Shown one piece after another: positions 52,113 to 60,489 of a DNA stretch of 64,000 nucleotides. The notes under the pieces are model-generated. The model saw only the letters and a program-made list of their open reading frames with translations. It was not told the DNA's origin and did not search any database. The DNA comes from Pseudomonadota bacterium (GTDB taxonomy: Bacteria > Pseudomonadota > Gammaproteobacteria > Burkholderiales > Rhodocyclaceae). The position numbers were made by a program, and so were the translations under genes. Positions within the stretch are counted from its first letter, which is position 1. Each line of letters begins with the position of its first letter. The stretch is taken from contig JAGTRU010000011.1 in assembly GCA_018261905.1 (NCBI GenBank), forward strand, positions 43,774 to 107,773, in the 5' to 3' direction.

Positions 52113-54800
52113 TCAGCCGCGGCTCAGCAAGGCTTCGATGGCGGCGGCCGGTTGCGGCCGGCTGAAATAGTAGCCTTGCATCTGGCGGCAACCGTGGGCA
52201 AGCAGGAAGTCGCGCTGGGCGGGGTGTTCGACGCCTTCGGCGATGACTTCCTTTTGCAGGCTGTCGGCGATGCCGATAATTGCCCGGGTGATCGCCGCAT
52301 CGTCCGCGTTGCCCGGCAGGTCGCGGACGAAGGACTGGTCGATCTTGATCTTGTCGAAAGGCAGGCACTTCAGGTAACCGAGGCTGGAATAACCGGTGCC
52401 GAAATCATCGACCGACAGTTTGATGCCGAGGGCCCGCAGTTCGCCCAGCATCTCGACGATGCGCTCGGTGTCGCGGATGAAGGCGCTTTCGGTGATTTCC
52501 AGTTCGAGCCAGGCCGGGGCCAGGCCGGTTTCGGCCAGGATGGCGGCGACTCGTTGGGCCAGATTGGTCTGCCGTAGCTGGACGGCGGAAAGATTGACGG
52601 CGATCACCACCGGCGCGTAGCCCTGGGCGGACCACGCCCGGCTTTGCCGGCAGGCTTCGCGCAGCACCCATTCGCCGATGGTGTTGATCAGGTTGCTTTC
52701 TTCGGCGATCGGGATGAAACGGCCGGGCGGGATTTGCCCCCAGTCCGGGTGTTGCCAACGGACCAGGGCCTCGAGGCCGAGTAGCCGACCGCTCTCGCCA
52801 TCGACCTGCGGTTGGTAATGGAGCACCAGTTCCTGTTTCGGGATGGCCCGGCGCAAGCTGCCTTCGAGGGCGACCCGCTCGGCGATGCGGGTATTCATTT
52901 CCGGCGCGAAGAATTGATAGGCATTGCCGCCGGCTGCCTTGGCCTGGTACATCGCGGTATCGGCATTGCGCAGCAGGGTGCTGATCTCGGCACCGTCCTG
53001 CGGATAGGCGCTGATGCCGATACTGGCCGTGATCTGCAATTCGTGGCCGTCCACCAGGAACGGCACGGCGATGGCGTCGAGCAAGCGTTGTGCGATGTCG
53101 GCGACCCGGGCCAGGCTGCCGTAATGCTGGAGGAGCACGGCAAACTCGTCGCCGCCCTGCCGGCTGATGGTGTCGCGTTCATCGACGCTGTTGCGCAGGC
53201 GTTGGGCGACCTGCAGCAACAGGTGGTCGCCGAGTTCGTGGCCGAGGGTGTCGTTGACGTCCTTGAATTGATCGAGGTCGAGGAAAAGGAGGGCGATTTC
53301 GGCCTGCGCGCCGAGCGTTTCAACCAGGGCGGCGGCCATCCGGTCATTGAGTTGGGCGCGGTTGGGCAGGTCGGTCAGAATGTCGTATTCGGCCAGGTGG
53401 CGAATCCGGGCCTGATCGTCGCGGATCTGGGTGATGTCGCGGGCCACGCCGGCGACGCCGATCAGTCGTCCGCCCTTGTCGCGGACCGGTGTCGAAATGT
53501 ATTCGAAACAACGTTCGCCACCGGCCGCCACGCTTTGCGTCGCTTCCCGGCGTTGCTGGATTTGTTCGCTGAGCGCGGCGGCATCCTGCTGCTGCAAGGC
53601 GGCGGCCGTCGCCGCCGGCCAGATTTCGCCGACGGTATGGCCGATGATCTGCGTCGGCGGTCGGCCGCATACCCGGCTGTAAGCTTCGTTGACGGCGATC
53701 ATCCGGTGGTTGCGGTCGGAGAGCCAGGCCGGATCGGGCAGGCTGTCGAGCAGGGCGCGGGTGCGCTGCATGGTCGTCAGATAGGCCTCGGTCATCCCCG
53801 TCGCCAGCCGCCGTGCTTCATCGTAGGTGCGCAGCCAGACGACGATCCAGCCGGCCAGCACGAGGGCCAGGGTGAGTCCGCTGAGGGCTCCCCACATGAC
53901 CTGCTGGCGCCAACTGGCGAGATAGTCGGTCTTGCTATGGCCGACCACGACATATAACGGGTAGCTGCCGACCTGGCGGGCGACATACAGGCGTTCGATG
54001 GCATCGATCGGCGAGACGCTGGTATACCCCACCTGGCGTTGCCCGCTGCCGACGAAACGGCTGAGTTCGCTGCTGCTCAGCGCTTTGCCGAGCATGGCCG
54101 GGGCCGCCGGATAACGGGCGATCAGGCGCCTCTGGTCGTCGATCAGGGCAACGCTGCGGGCGTCGCCGAGATCGAGGGAGGTGAAAAAATTCTCGAAATG
54201 ATCGGCCCGGACCGCCGCCTGTACCAGGCCGGCGAACTGGCCGGCCGGGTCGTTCAGGCGCCGGCTCAGGGTAATCACCCAGTTGCTGGTGATGCGTGCA
54301 AAAATCGGTTCGGAAATCACCAGGCGGCCGCTGGCATCATTGCGGTTGCGCAAAAAATAGTCCCGGTCGGTAATGGTCGCCGTCGCCAGTTTGCCCGTCG
54401 CATCGAAGACGAAGTGCCCGTTCTTGTCGGCCACCCGCAGGCTTTGCGATTCGCCGATGAGGGCGAGAAAGTGCTGCAGCGTGGTATTGATCGTCGCGTC
54501 GTCGCCGGCCTGCTCGGCGCGTTCCCGCTCGAGGCCCAGGCGGCTGGCCTGCAGTACCGTGTCGATCTTGTCGATGGTGGTCTGGGTATGGCCTTCCAGT
54601 ACCTTGGCCAGGCTTTCCAGGCTATGCCGGGTAAATTCGATTTCCCGGGCGTGTGATTGCGCCAGGTAATACCAGACCAGGCCGAGATAGGTGAGGAGGG
54701 CGCCGATCGCCAGCGCCACCATGGCTACCCGCCGCCAATGCTCGCGCCCGGCCGGCGGCGGCGCGGGTAATGGCGAGAATGGTGGGGTGGCGTCTGACAC
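52113..54800 (-). CDS. Membrane-bound cyclic-di-GMP protein with Cache, PAS, GGDEF and EAL domains
   Basis: The 895-residue protein has a Pro-rich start, a membrane helix (about 25-46), a periplasmic double-Cache-like region to about 295, a second helix (about 300-325), a PAS domain (about 350-460), GGDEF with intact RQGGDEF (about residue 547), and EAL with intact GLEALVRW (about 673) and DDFGTGYSSL. Both synthesis and hydrolysis of cyclic-di-GMP look possible. The inhibitory RxxD site before GGDEF is absent (DERD). The start is GTG 54800 without a good ribosome site, so the exact N-terminus is uncertain. Confidence 0.9.
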   Translation of the reverse strand: MSDATPPFSPLPAPPPAGREHWRRVAMVALAIGALLTYLGLVWYYLAQSHAREIEFTRHSLESLAKVLEGHTQTTIDKIDTVLQASRLGLERERAEQAGDDATINTTLQHFLALIGESQSLRVADKNGHFVFDATGKLATATITDRDYFLRNRNDASGRLVISEPIFARITSNWVITLSRRLNDPAGQFAGLVQAAVRADHFENFFTSLDLGDARSVALIDDQRRLIARYPAAPAMLGKALSSSELSRFVGSGQRQVGYTSVSPIDAIERLYVARQVGSYPLYVVVGHSKTDYLASWRQQVMWGALSGLTLALVLAGWIVVWLRTYDEARRLATGMTEAYLTTMQRTRALLDSLPDPAWLSDRNHRMIAVNEAYSRVCGRPPTQIIGHTVGEIWPAATAAALQQQDAAALSEQIQQRREATQSVAAGGERCFEYISTPVRDKGGRLIGVAGVARDITQIRDDQARIRHLAEYDILTDLPNRAQLNDRMAAALVETLGAQAEIALLFLDLDQFKDVNDTLGHELGDHLLLQVAQRLRNSVDERDTISRQGGDEFAVLLQHYGSLARVADIAQRLLDAIAVPFLVDGHELQITASIGISAYPQDGAEISTLLRNADTAMYQAKAAGGNAYQFFAPEMNTRIAERVALEGSLRRAIPKQELVLHYQPQVDGESGRLLGLEALVRWQHPDWGQIPPGRFIPIAEESNLINTIGEWVLREACRQSRAWSAQGYAPVVIAVNLSAVQLRQTNLAQRVAAILAETGLAPAWLELEITESAFIRDTERIVEMLGELRALGIKLSVDDFGTGYSSLGYLKCLPFDKIKIDQSFVRDLPGNADDAAITRAIIGIADSLQKEVIAEGVEHPAQRDFLLAHGCRQMQGYYFSRPQPAAAIEALLSRG

Positions 54801-54986
54801 GTTTTGTGGCGGCGTTGCGGGTGATGATGCGGCGGTGGTCCGGGCTTCCGGCCATCGATCAGCGAGCTTGATGGCCGAGAAGAGGGGGGGGCCGGGTGGT
54901 TGCCCGGCCGTCCCGGATGGTAACCCGATTCGCCCGGTTGGCGGGCGACCCGGCGAAAAAGCTCGTTCGCCCGGGTGCGCCGCCGG

Positions 54987-55187
54987 TCAGTCTTCGGCGT
55001 TGGGCTGGCTGATGGCGGCCTCGGCATTGCGCTCGAAGTACAGTTCGATGGCTTCGCGCAGATTGTCGAGGGCTTCTTCCTCGGTTTCCCCATCGCTGAC
55101 GATGTCGATGTTCAGGCAGCGGGCGACATAGAGGCCATCTTCCGGATGGACCTCGTACTTGATCTTGATCGGACGTGCTTCGTTCAT
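54987..55187 (-). CDS. Orphan HicB-like antitoxin-fold protein
   Basis: The 66-residue protein IKIKYEVHPEDGLYVARCL...DGETEEEALDNLREAIELYFE is the RNase-H-like HicB/UPF0150 fold. It lacks the C-terminal DNA-binding extension of full HicB. No HicA-type toxin (a short double-stranded RNA-binding protein of about 60 residues) is visible on either side. Start 55187 (MNEARPIK) is chosen because the longer frame to 55316 overlaps the MFS gene end. It may be a stand-alone regulator or a leftover antitoxin. Confidence 0.75.
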   Translation of the reverse strand: MNEARPIKIKYEVHPEDGLYVARCLNIDIVSDGETEEEALDNLREAIELYFERNAEAAISQPNAED

Positions 55188-55291
55188 GGCGGGGTAGGCG
55201 GTGCTGCGGGCGCCGCGGCGGGCTGGAAAGAGCGGATTATCGGTTAAGCCGATGGCGGCCGGCAAGCCGTTGGTGGCCGGCCGAACGACGG

Positions 55292-56464
55292 CTATGGCTT
55301 GGCGGCTTTGGCCCATAGCGGGAAGAGGCCAAGCAGCCCGAGCAGCGGGCCGGGCAGCAGCAGCCAGCTAATGGCGCTCCCCCAGTCATCCAGCCAGCGC
55401 GTGCCGAGGCGGATCGACAGCATGGTGATGGCGAAACCGATGGCGTTCTGGAAAGCCAGGGCGCTGCCGATTGTTTCCGGCCGACAGGCGCGTGCCGAAA
55501 GGGCGGAAAAATGCGGCGAGTCGGCGACGACGCTGGCGCCCCAAACGAGCAGCAGGGTGATTTTGGCCCACTCCGGCAGGCCGCCGCTCAGCGGATAAAA
55601 CAGGCAGCACAGCGCCGACAGGGCGAGGGCGGTGGCCGCGACGCGGGCGCTGCCGAGGCGTTTGCTCCACCAGCCGCCGGCAATACAGCCGAGAGCGCCG
55701 ATGCCGATGATGGCGAAGGCCAGGCCGGAGACGCGGGCGCTGCCCGGAACGGCCAGGCCGGCCAGGACAACGAGGGCCGGGGTCAGGGTCCAGAAGGCAT
55801 AGAGTTCCCACTGGTGGCCGAAATAGCCGAATGCCGAAGCGCGAAATGCGGGAATCGAGAAACTATGGATGACCTGTCCCAGGCGGAGCGGCGGCGCATC
55901 GTGCCGACGTTGCAGGTAGGGGCCGTCGCCGAGGCGGAAAATCAGTCCGCCGGCGAGTAGGGCGAGGCCCGACGAAACGAGCAGGCTGACCTGCCATGCG
56001 GTGCCCGCACCGGCCAGGCGAATGCCGTGCGGTAGCGCCGTCCCCAGGGTCAGCATGCCGACCAGCCAGGCCAGCGCCGCGCCGGCCTGGGCCGGCACCC
56101 AACTGACGATCAGTTTCATGCCCAGCGGGTACACGCCGGCCAGACAAAGGCCGACCGCGAAGCGCAGGGGAACGCCGCTCGCCAGGTCGCTGGCGAAGAG
56201 CGCGAAGGCGGCGTTGAAAAGGGCGCCGAGCAGGGCGCACAGGGCGAAGATGCGGCTGGCGGCGAAACGGTCGGCCAGGCCGCTCAGGGCAAAACTGAGC
56301 GTGCCGACGATGAAGCCCAGTTGCACCGCATTGGTCAGCGTGCCGATATCGGCCGGGCTGATGCCCCAACGGCGGATCAGGTCGTCGGCCGCGCTGTTGG
56401 CGGAAAACCACAGCGAGGTGCCGAACAATTGGGCAAGGACGATGATGAAAACCGGGTGTTTCAT
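55292..56464 (-). CDS. Major facilitator superfamily transporter
   Basis: The 390-residue protein has about 12 membrane helices; the loop after helix 2 contains GLADRFAASR, the MFS motif A position. The opening LAQLFGTSLWFSANSAADDL is seen in a group of uncharacterised MFS permeases (nitrate/cyanate-like branch). The substrate is unknown. The start 56464 (MKHPVFIIV) is preferred; the extended frame to 56620 is generated by the intergenic repeat copy B immediately upstream and would add 52 non-hydrophobic residues. Its downstream neighbour is the HicB-like gene, 104 bases away. Confidence 0.88.
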   Translation of the reverse strand: MKHPVFIIVLAQLFGTSLWFSANSAADDLIRRWGISPADIGTLTNAVQLGFIVGTLSFALSGLADRFAASRIFALCALLGALFNAAFALFASDLASGVPLRFAVGLCLAGVYPLGMKLIVSWVPAQAGAALAWLVGMLTLGTALPHGIRLAGAGTAWQVSLLVSSGLALLAGGLIFRLGDGPYLQRRHDAPPLRLGQVIHSFSIPAFRASAFGYFGHQWELYAFWTLTPALVVLAGLAVPGSARVSGLAFAIIGIGALGCIAGGWWSKRLGSARVAATALALSALCCLFYPLSGGLPEWAKITLLLVWGASVVADSPHFSALSARACRPETIGSALAFQNAIGFAITMLSIRLGTRWLDDWGSAISWLLLPGPLLGLLGLFPLWAKAAKP

Positions 56465-56477
56465 ATTAGAAAACGGA

Positions 56478-56588
56478 TTTGAACCGCGGAGACGCGGAGG
56501 AAAAACGAAGAGTTGCCCGAATTGTTCGGTAGGCCTTCCGGGTGACTCCAAAAGCCGCTGATTCCATGATCGACTCTGCGGTAAGGTT
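56478..56588. repeat. Intergenic palindromic repeat, copy B
   Basis: It begins TTGAACCGCGGAGACGCGG and ends CGACTCTGCGGTAAGG, with the same inverted ends as copies A and C but a shorter, different centre. It lies between the FMN reductase and the MFS gene, 14 bases from the MFS start codon. Confidence 0.7.
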
Positions 56589-56651
56589 TCTGGCTTCTCC
56601 GGTAGCGGATGCTGAGACAAGCCAGGGAGCGGTGCGTCGCGGCGGCTGTCG

Positions 56652-57200
56652 TCAGGCCCTGATTTTCCTTGACCAGGCGGCGAGGGTTTTCATTTGCTCG
56701 GAAATTAGCTGCATCAGCTTGGGGTCGGTCAGGTTGCCGTCGGCGTCGAAGGAGCCGGAGAAGGCGTTGGCGAAGACTTCGGGCTTGTTCACAAAGTGCA
56801 GGTCGAAGAAGACGCACACCTGGCGCAGGTGGTATTGGGCGCGCGAGGTTCCCATGCCGCCGCCGGCCCCCATGACCGCCGCTGCCTTGCCGGCGAGCAG
56901 GGTATTGCCCGGTTGGCGCGAGGCCCAGTCGAGAATGTTCTTGAGGGCCGGGGCCAGCGAATAGTTGTATTCCGGGCAAGCAAAGACCAGGGCATCGGCG
57001 GCCTCGATCTGGGCCAGCACCCGGCTGACGCCGGCCGGCTTTTCCTCCAGGTCGGCGTTGTAGAAAGGAATGTCGGAGAGATCGGCGATGTCCATGCTGA
57101 CTCCTTCCGGCAGTTCGGCCAGGGCGGCGCGCAAGAGGCCGCTGTTGGTGGATTGGCGGCGCAGGCTGCCGGAAATGCCGAGTAGTTTGAGCGGGGTCAT
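56652..57200 (-). CDS. NADPH-dependent FMN reductase family protein
   Basis: The 182-residue flavodoxin-fold protein has GISGSLRRQSTNSGLL, the FMN-phosphate loop, and PEYNYSLAPALKNILDW, the characteristic PEYN motif of the ChrR/azoreductase-like group. It probably reduces quinones, chromate or azo compounds with NAD(P)H. ATG 57200 has AGGAG 6 bases upstream; TTG 57203 lies nearer to it and is less likely. It is cytoplasmic, and its terminus is followed by repeat copy B. Confidence 0.9.
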   Translation of the reverse strand: MTPLKLLGISGSLRRQSTNSGLLRAALAELPEGVSMDIADLSDIPFYNADLEEKPAGVSRVLAQIEAADALVFACPEYNYSLAPALKNILDWASRQPGNTLLAGKAAAVMGAGGGMGTSRAQYHLRQVCVFFDLHFVNKPEVFANAFSGSFDADGNLTDPKLMQLISEQMKTLAAWSRKIRA

Positions 57201-57459
57201 CAATATCTCCTGGTTGTTGGCGGGTGCTGCTCTGATGCCGGGATGGGCGGCGAGTTCCTGAATGATCCTTGAAACCTCAGTTGGGCGCGGCTGTTGGTAC
57301 GTTTGGGCGGGATGGCCGGCGCGAAGGGACGACGCAGGCTCATGCCTGCAAGGAGGAGCGACAAAGCCGGGCGCCCGACCAGACGTGCCAGCGGCCGCGT
57401 AGCGCTCTCACCCGTTGGGTGAATGAGCTCGAGCCGGGCGGCTTCCCGGAAAGTCCATT

Positions 57460-58218
57460 TTGCGCCATTGTTCGCCCGTGGAAACTTCTGACTTGGAAAA
57501 CATGGCGGCGCCCGGCGTCGGGTCCGCCGATGGCTTGACGCTGGCCAATGTGTCGCGCGATTTCACCGAATGGCGTCGGGGGCGGCCGGCCTATGCGGTG
57601 TGGGCGCTCGATCTGGCCGGGCCGGTGTTGAATGAGCGCAGTGCCCGTTGCCGCGCCCATCTGGCCGATTGCCTGTTGCCCGACTATGGCCGGGCGCCGC
57701 ACCTGACCGTTCATCTTTGCGGCTTTCCGGCCCCCCGGGCCGAACTGGCCGACGACTACGCGGCCGATGTTTTTGCCGCCCAGGTGGCGAGCTTGGCCGG
57801 CATCCGCTGGGTGCCGTTTGCCATCGATATCGGGCGGCCGGACAGTTTTACCTCGGCCGCTTATTTTTCGGTGCACGATCCGGCGCGCGGCATCGAAAAA
57901 TTACGCCTGGCCCTGGCCGGTGAGCGGCCGCCGGACGATGTTCCCTACCTGCCGCATGTCAGTTTCGGCCTCTATCGGGTTGCCGTGCCGCTGGCCACGG
58001 TGCTCGCCCGGCTGGCCACCGTCGCCACCGGTCAACCGTGGCGTTTTGAGGTCGGCAAACTGGCCTTGATGAGCTACCAGGCGGCGGTCATCGGCGGGCC
58101 GCTGAGCACCTTGGCTGAATTCGATCTGGTGGCGGGCCGCCTGCACGTGCGCGACGCACCGCGCTTGGCCGAATTGTTCGGCGAAGCCTGGTCGGCGCCC
58201 GGTTTTTCCGGAAAATAG
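57460..58218 (+). CDS. 2H phosphoesterase-like protein (LigT/2'-5' RNA ligase superfamily)
   Basis: The predicted protein (252 residues from this start) carries two HxT/S motifs, His81-Leu-Thr83 in APHLTVHLCGF and His166-Val-Ser168 in YLPHVSFGLY, spaced as in 2H phosphoesterases that hydrolyse cyclic phosphodiesters or 2'-5' linked RNA. The rest is a two-lobed alpha/beta fold. The start is uncertain: TTG 57460, GTG 57478 and ATG 57502 are all in frame with weak ribosome sites. The leader (57201-57459) contains several short hairpins. The family is inferred from these two motifs, so substrate is open. Confidence 0.7.
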   Translation: MRHCSPVETSDLENMAAPGVGSADGLTLANVSRDFTEWRRGRPAYAVWALDLAGPVLNERSARCRAHLADCLLPDYGRAPHLTVHLCGFPAPRAELADDYAADVFAAQVASLAGIRWVPFAIDIGRPDSFTSAAYFSVHDPARGIEKLRLALAGERPPDDVPYLPHVSFGLYRVAVPLATVLARLATVATGQPWRFEVGKLALMSYQAAVIGGPLSTLAEFDLVAGRLHVRDAPRLAELFGEAWSAPGFSGK

Positions 58219-58240
58219 AGGGATGAACCTAAATTGCGCA

Positions 58241-58385
58241 ATTGAACCGCAGAGCGGCAGAGGTGCGGAGGAAAAACCATGGCTTGCCGGGATGCTTCAG
58301 TGCACCTTCTGGTGGTGCTGAAAACACAATGCAAGCCATTGTTTTCGGGTTCTTCTCGGTTTCTTAGCGACGCTGCGCTAAGGTA
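58241..58385. repeat. Intergenic palindromic repeat, copy C
   Basis: It begins ATTGAACCGCAGAGCGGC and ends GACGCTGCGCTAAGG. It shares GGCTTGCC, ATGCAAGC-ATTG and TTCTTCTC with copy A in the same order. It fills the gap directly before gluQ, its end lying 6 bases from the gluQ ATG, so it supplies the gluQ 5' leader. Confidence 0.7.
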
Positions 58386-58391
58386 TTTTGG

Positions 58392-59303
58392 ATGAAGCCA
58401 ATCTATCGCGGGCGTTTTGCCCCTTCGCCGACCGGACCGCTGCATTTCGGTTCGCTGGTCGCCGCCGTCGGCAGCTATCTCGAGGCCCGGACGCGGGGCG
58501 GCGAGTGGCTGGTGCGCATGGAAGATGTCGATACCCCGCGCAATGTGCCGGGGGCGGCGGAGAGCATCCTGGCCACGCTGGCGGCTTTCGGCTTCGAATG
58601 GGATGGCCCGGTATTGTGGCAAAGCCGTCGCGTTGAGGCCTATGCGGCGGTCCTCCAACAATTGCGGGGGGCTGGGCTGCTCTATGGCTGCGCCTGCTCG
58701 CGCCAGGAAATCGCCGCTTCCGCCGGGCACCTGGCGGTCGATGGCGGGCTGGTCTATCCCGGCCGTTGTCGCGGCGGCCTGCCGCCCGGGCGGCCGGCAC
58801 GGGCCTGGCGTCTGCGCGTCGAGAGCGGCGAAACGGCGTTTGTCGACCGCCTCCAGGGGCGCCTGGTCCAGGATCTGCAACGAGCCGTCGGCGATTTCGT
58901 GCTGCGCCGGGCCGATGGCTTGTTCGCCTATCAATTGGCGGTGGTGGTTGACGACCATTTTCAGGGCATCACCGATATCGTCCGCGGTGCCGACCTGCTT
59001 GCTTCGACGCCCCGCCAGATCTGGCTGCAGAGCTGTCTTGGCTATGCCACGCCGACCTATGCCCACCTGCCGGTAGCGAGCAACGCGGCCGGCGAGAAAT
59101 TGTCCAAGCAAACCCTGGCCCCGGCCCTCGATCCGGCCCGGGCGAGTCGCTCGCTGCTCCATGCCCTGCGCTTTCTCGGCCAGCCGGCCCCGGCTGATCT
59201 GGCATTGGTCACGGTCTCGGAAGTTTGGGCCTGGGCGCTGGCCCATTGGTCGTTTGCCGCTATCCCGCGGCAGCGTTCTATTCCTCTGCCGAATCCGGAT
59301 TGA
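58392..59303 (+). CDS. gluQ: Glutamyl-Q tRNA(Asp) synthetase
   Basis: The 303-residue protein is a shortened glutamyl-tRNA synthetase without an anticodon-binding domain. It has the HIGH region FAPSPTGPLHFGSL (9-22), KMSKS-like GEKLSKQT, and zinc-site cysteines near CACSR and YPGRC. It attaches glutamate to the queuosine base at position 34 of tRNA-Asp. The length matches GluQ-RS. The start ATG 58392 follows repeat copy C, with no clear ribosome site. Its last 26 bases overlap clsB on the opposite strand, a convergent overlap. Confidence 0.94.
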   Translation: MKPIYRGRFAPSPTGPLHFGSLVAAVGSYLEARTRGGEWLVRMEDVDTPRNVPGAAESILATLAAFGFEWDGPVLWQSRRVEAYAAVLQQLRGAGLLYGCACSRQEIAASAGHLAVDGGLVYPGRCRGGLPPGRPARAWRLRVESGETAFVDRLQGRLVQDLQRAVGDFVLRRADGLFAYQLAVVVDDHFQGITDIVRGADLLASTPRQIWLQSCLGYATPTYAHLPVASNAAGEKLSKQTLAPALDPARASRSLLHALRFLGQPAPADLALVTVSEVWAWALAHWSFAAIPRQRSIPLPNPD

Positions 59304-60489
59304 CGCCGGGCGTCTCCTCGTCGGCCTGCCAGTGTTTCGGGCCGTAGCCGGTGAGTCCGACGAGCAGGCGCACGACGCCGTAGCTCAACCAGCGCAGCAG
59401 CCGCGAGTGGAAGTGCTGGCGGGCAAAGCTGGCGCTGACCACTTCCTGCGCTCCGTCGCTCAGCGCCTCTTGCAGGCTTTGCCGCAGTTGTCCGGCGAAT
59501 GCCGCATCGCGCACCACCAGGTTGGCTTCCTTGGCGAGCAGCAGACTGAAGGGGTCAATATTGGAGGAGCCGACGGTGGCCCATTCGCCGTCGATGACCG
59601 CCACCTTGGCGTGCATGAAGCTCTTCTCGTACTCGAAGATGCGGATCTTGCTTTTCAGGACGGCGACGTACAGGGCCTGGGTGGCGAAGCGGAGCAGCGG
59701 ATGGTCGGTCTTGCCCTGGAGCAACACGGTGATCTCGACGCCGCGCTTGGCGGCGACCTGCAGGGCGCGGCCGAAGCGCACGCCGGGCAGGAAATAGGCA
59801 TTGGCGATGAGGATTTCGTGGCGGGCTTGGCCGATCGCCGCGATGTAGGCGTTGAGGATATCGTTGCGATGCCGGATGTTGTCGCGGATCAGGAAGGCGG
59901 CAAGCTGCTCGCCGACCGCCTGGCAAACCGGGGTGGCGCTGCTGGTCAGGCGGAAGCGGCGTTTGAAATTGACCCAGGCGACGATTTCCCACATCCGCCG
60001 CACGGCCGGGTAGGCCTGGGCAAGTACCGGTCCTTCGAGGCGGACGGCGTAGTCGAAACGCGGCCGCATGTCTTCCTGGGCATTGTTATCGTCGACGATG
60101 TTGATGCCGCCGACGAAGAGCAGGCGGGCGTCGATGACGACCAGCTTGCGGTGCAGGCGGCGCAGGCGATGGCGGTAGAAATGAAAGCGGCCGATTTCCG
60201 GCCGGAAGATCATGGCGCGCACGCCGGCGGCATTCAGGCGGGGTAGGAAGTCGGTGCTGAAATTGCGGCCGCCGAAACCGTCGACGGTGACGTTGACCTG
60301 CACGCCGCGGGCCGCTGCTCGGCAGAGGGCATCGGCCACGGCGTGACCGATGGCGTCGTCGGCAAAAATATAGCTTTCCAGGAAAATTTCCGACTGGGCG
60401 TCGTCGATGTCGTGGAGTAGCGCAGGGAAATACTCGGCCCCCGAGTTGAGCAGGGTCAGTCGGTTGCCGGGCAGGAACTCAGTTGCCAT
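59278..60489 (-). CDS. clsB: Cardiolipin synthase B
   Basis: The 403-residue phospholipase D-type enzyme has two HKD motifs: HRKLVVIDARLLFVGG and HAKVAVIDGEWATVGSSN. ClsB makes cardiolipin by joining phosphatidylglycerol molecules. It lacks the N-terminal membrane helices of ClsA, as expected for ClsB, and has a C-terminal hydrophobic stretch (WLSYGVVRLLVGL). Its start overlaps the upstream EEP-family gene by 11 bases. This mirrors the E. coli ybhP-clsB arrangement and supports the assignment. Confidence 0.93.
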   Translation of the reverse strand: MATEFLPGNRLTLLNSGAEYFPALLHDIDDAQSEIFLESYIFADDAIGHAVADALCRAAARGVQVNVTVDGFGGRNFSTDFLPRLNAAGVRAMIFRPEIGRFHFYRHRLRRLHRKLVVIDARLLFVGGINIVDDNNAQEDMRPRFDYAVRLEGPVLAQAYPAVRRMWEIVAWVNFKRRFRLTSSATPVCQAVGEQLAAFLIRDNIRHRNDILNAYIAAIGQARHEILIANAYFLPGVRFGRALQVAAKRGVEITVLLQGKTDHPLLRFATQALYVAVLKSKIRIFEYEKSFMHAKVAVIDGEWATVGSSNIDPFSLLLAKEANLVVRDAAFAGQLRQSLQEALSDGAQEVVSASFARQHFHSRLLRWLSYGVVRLLVGLTGYGPKHWQADEETPGVNPDSAEE

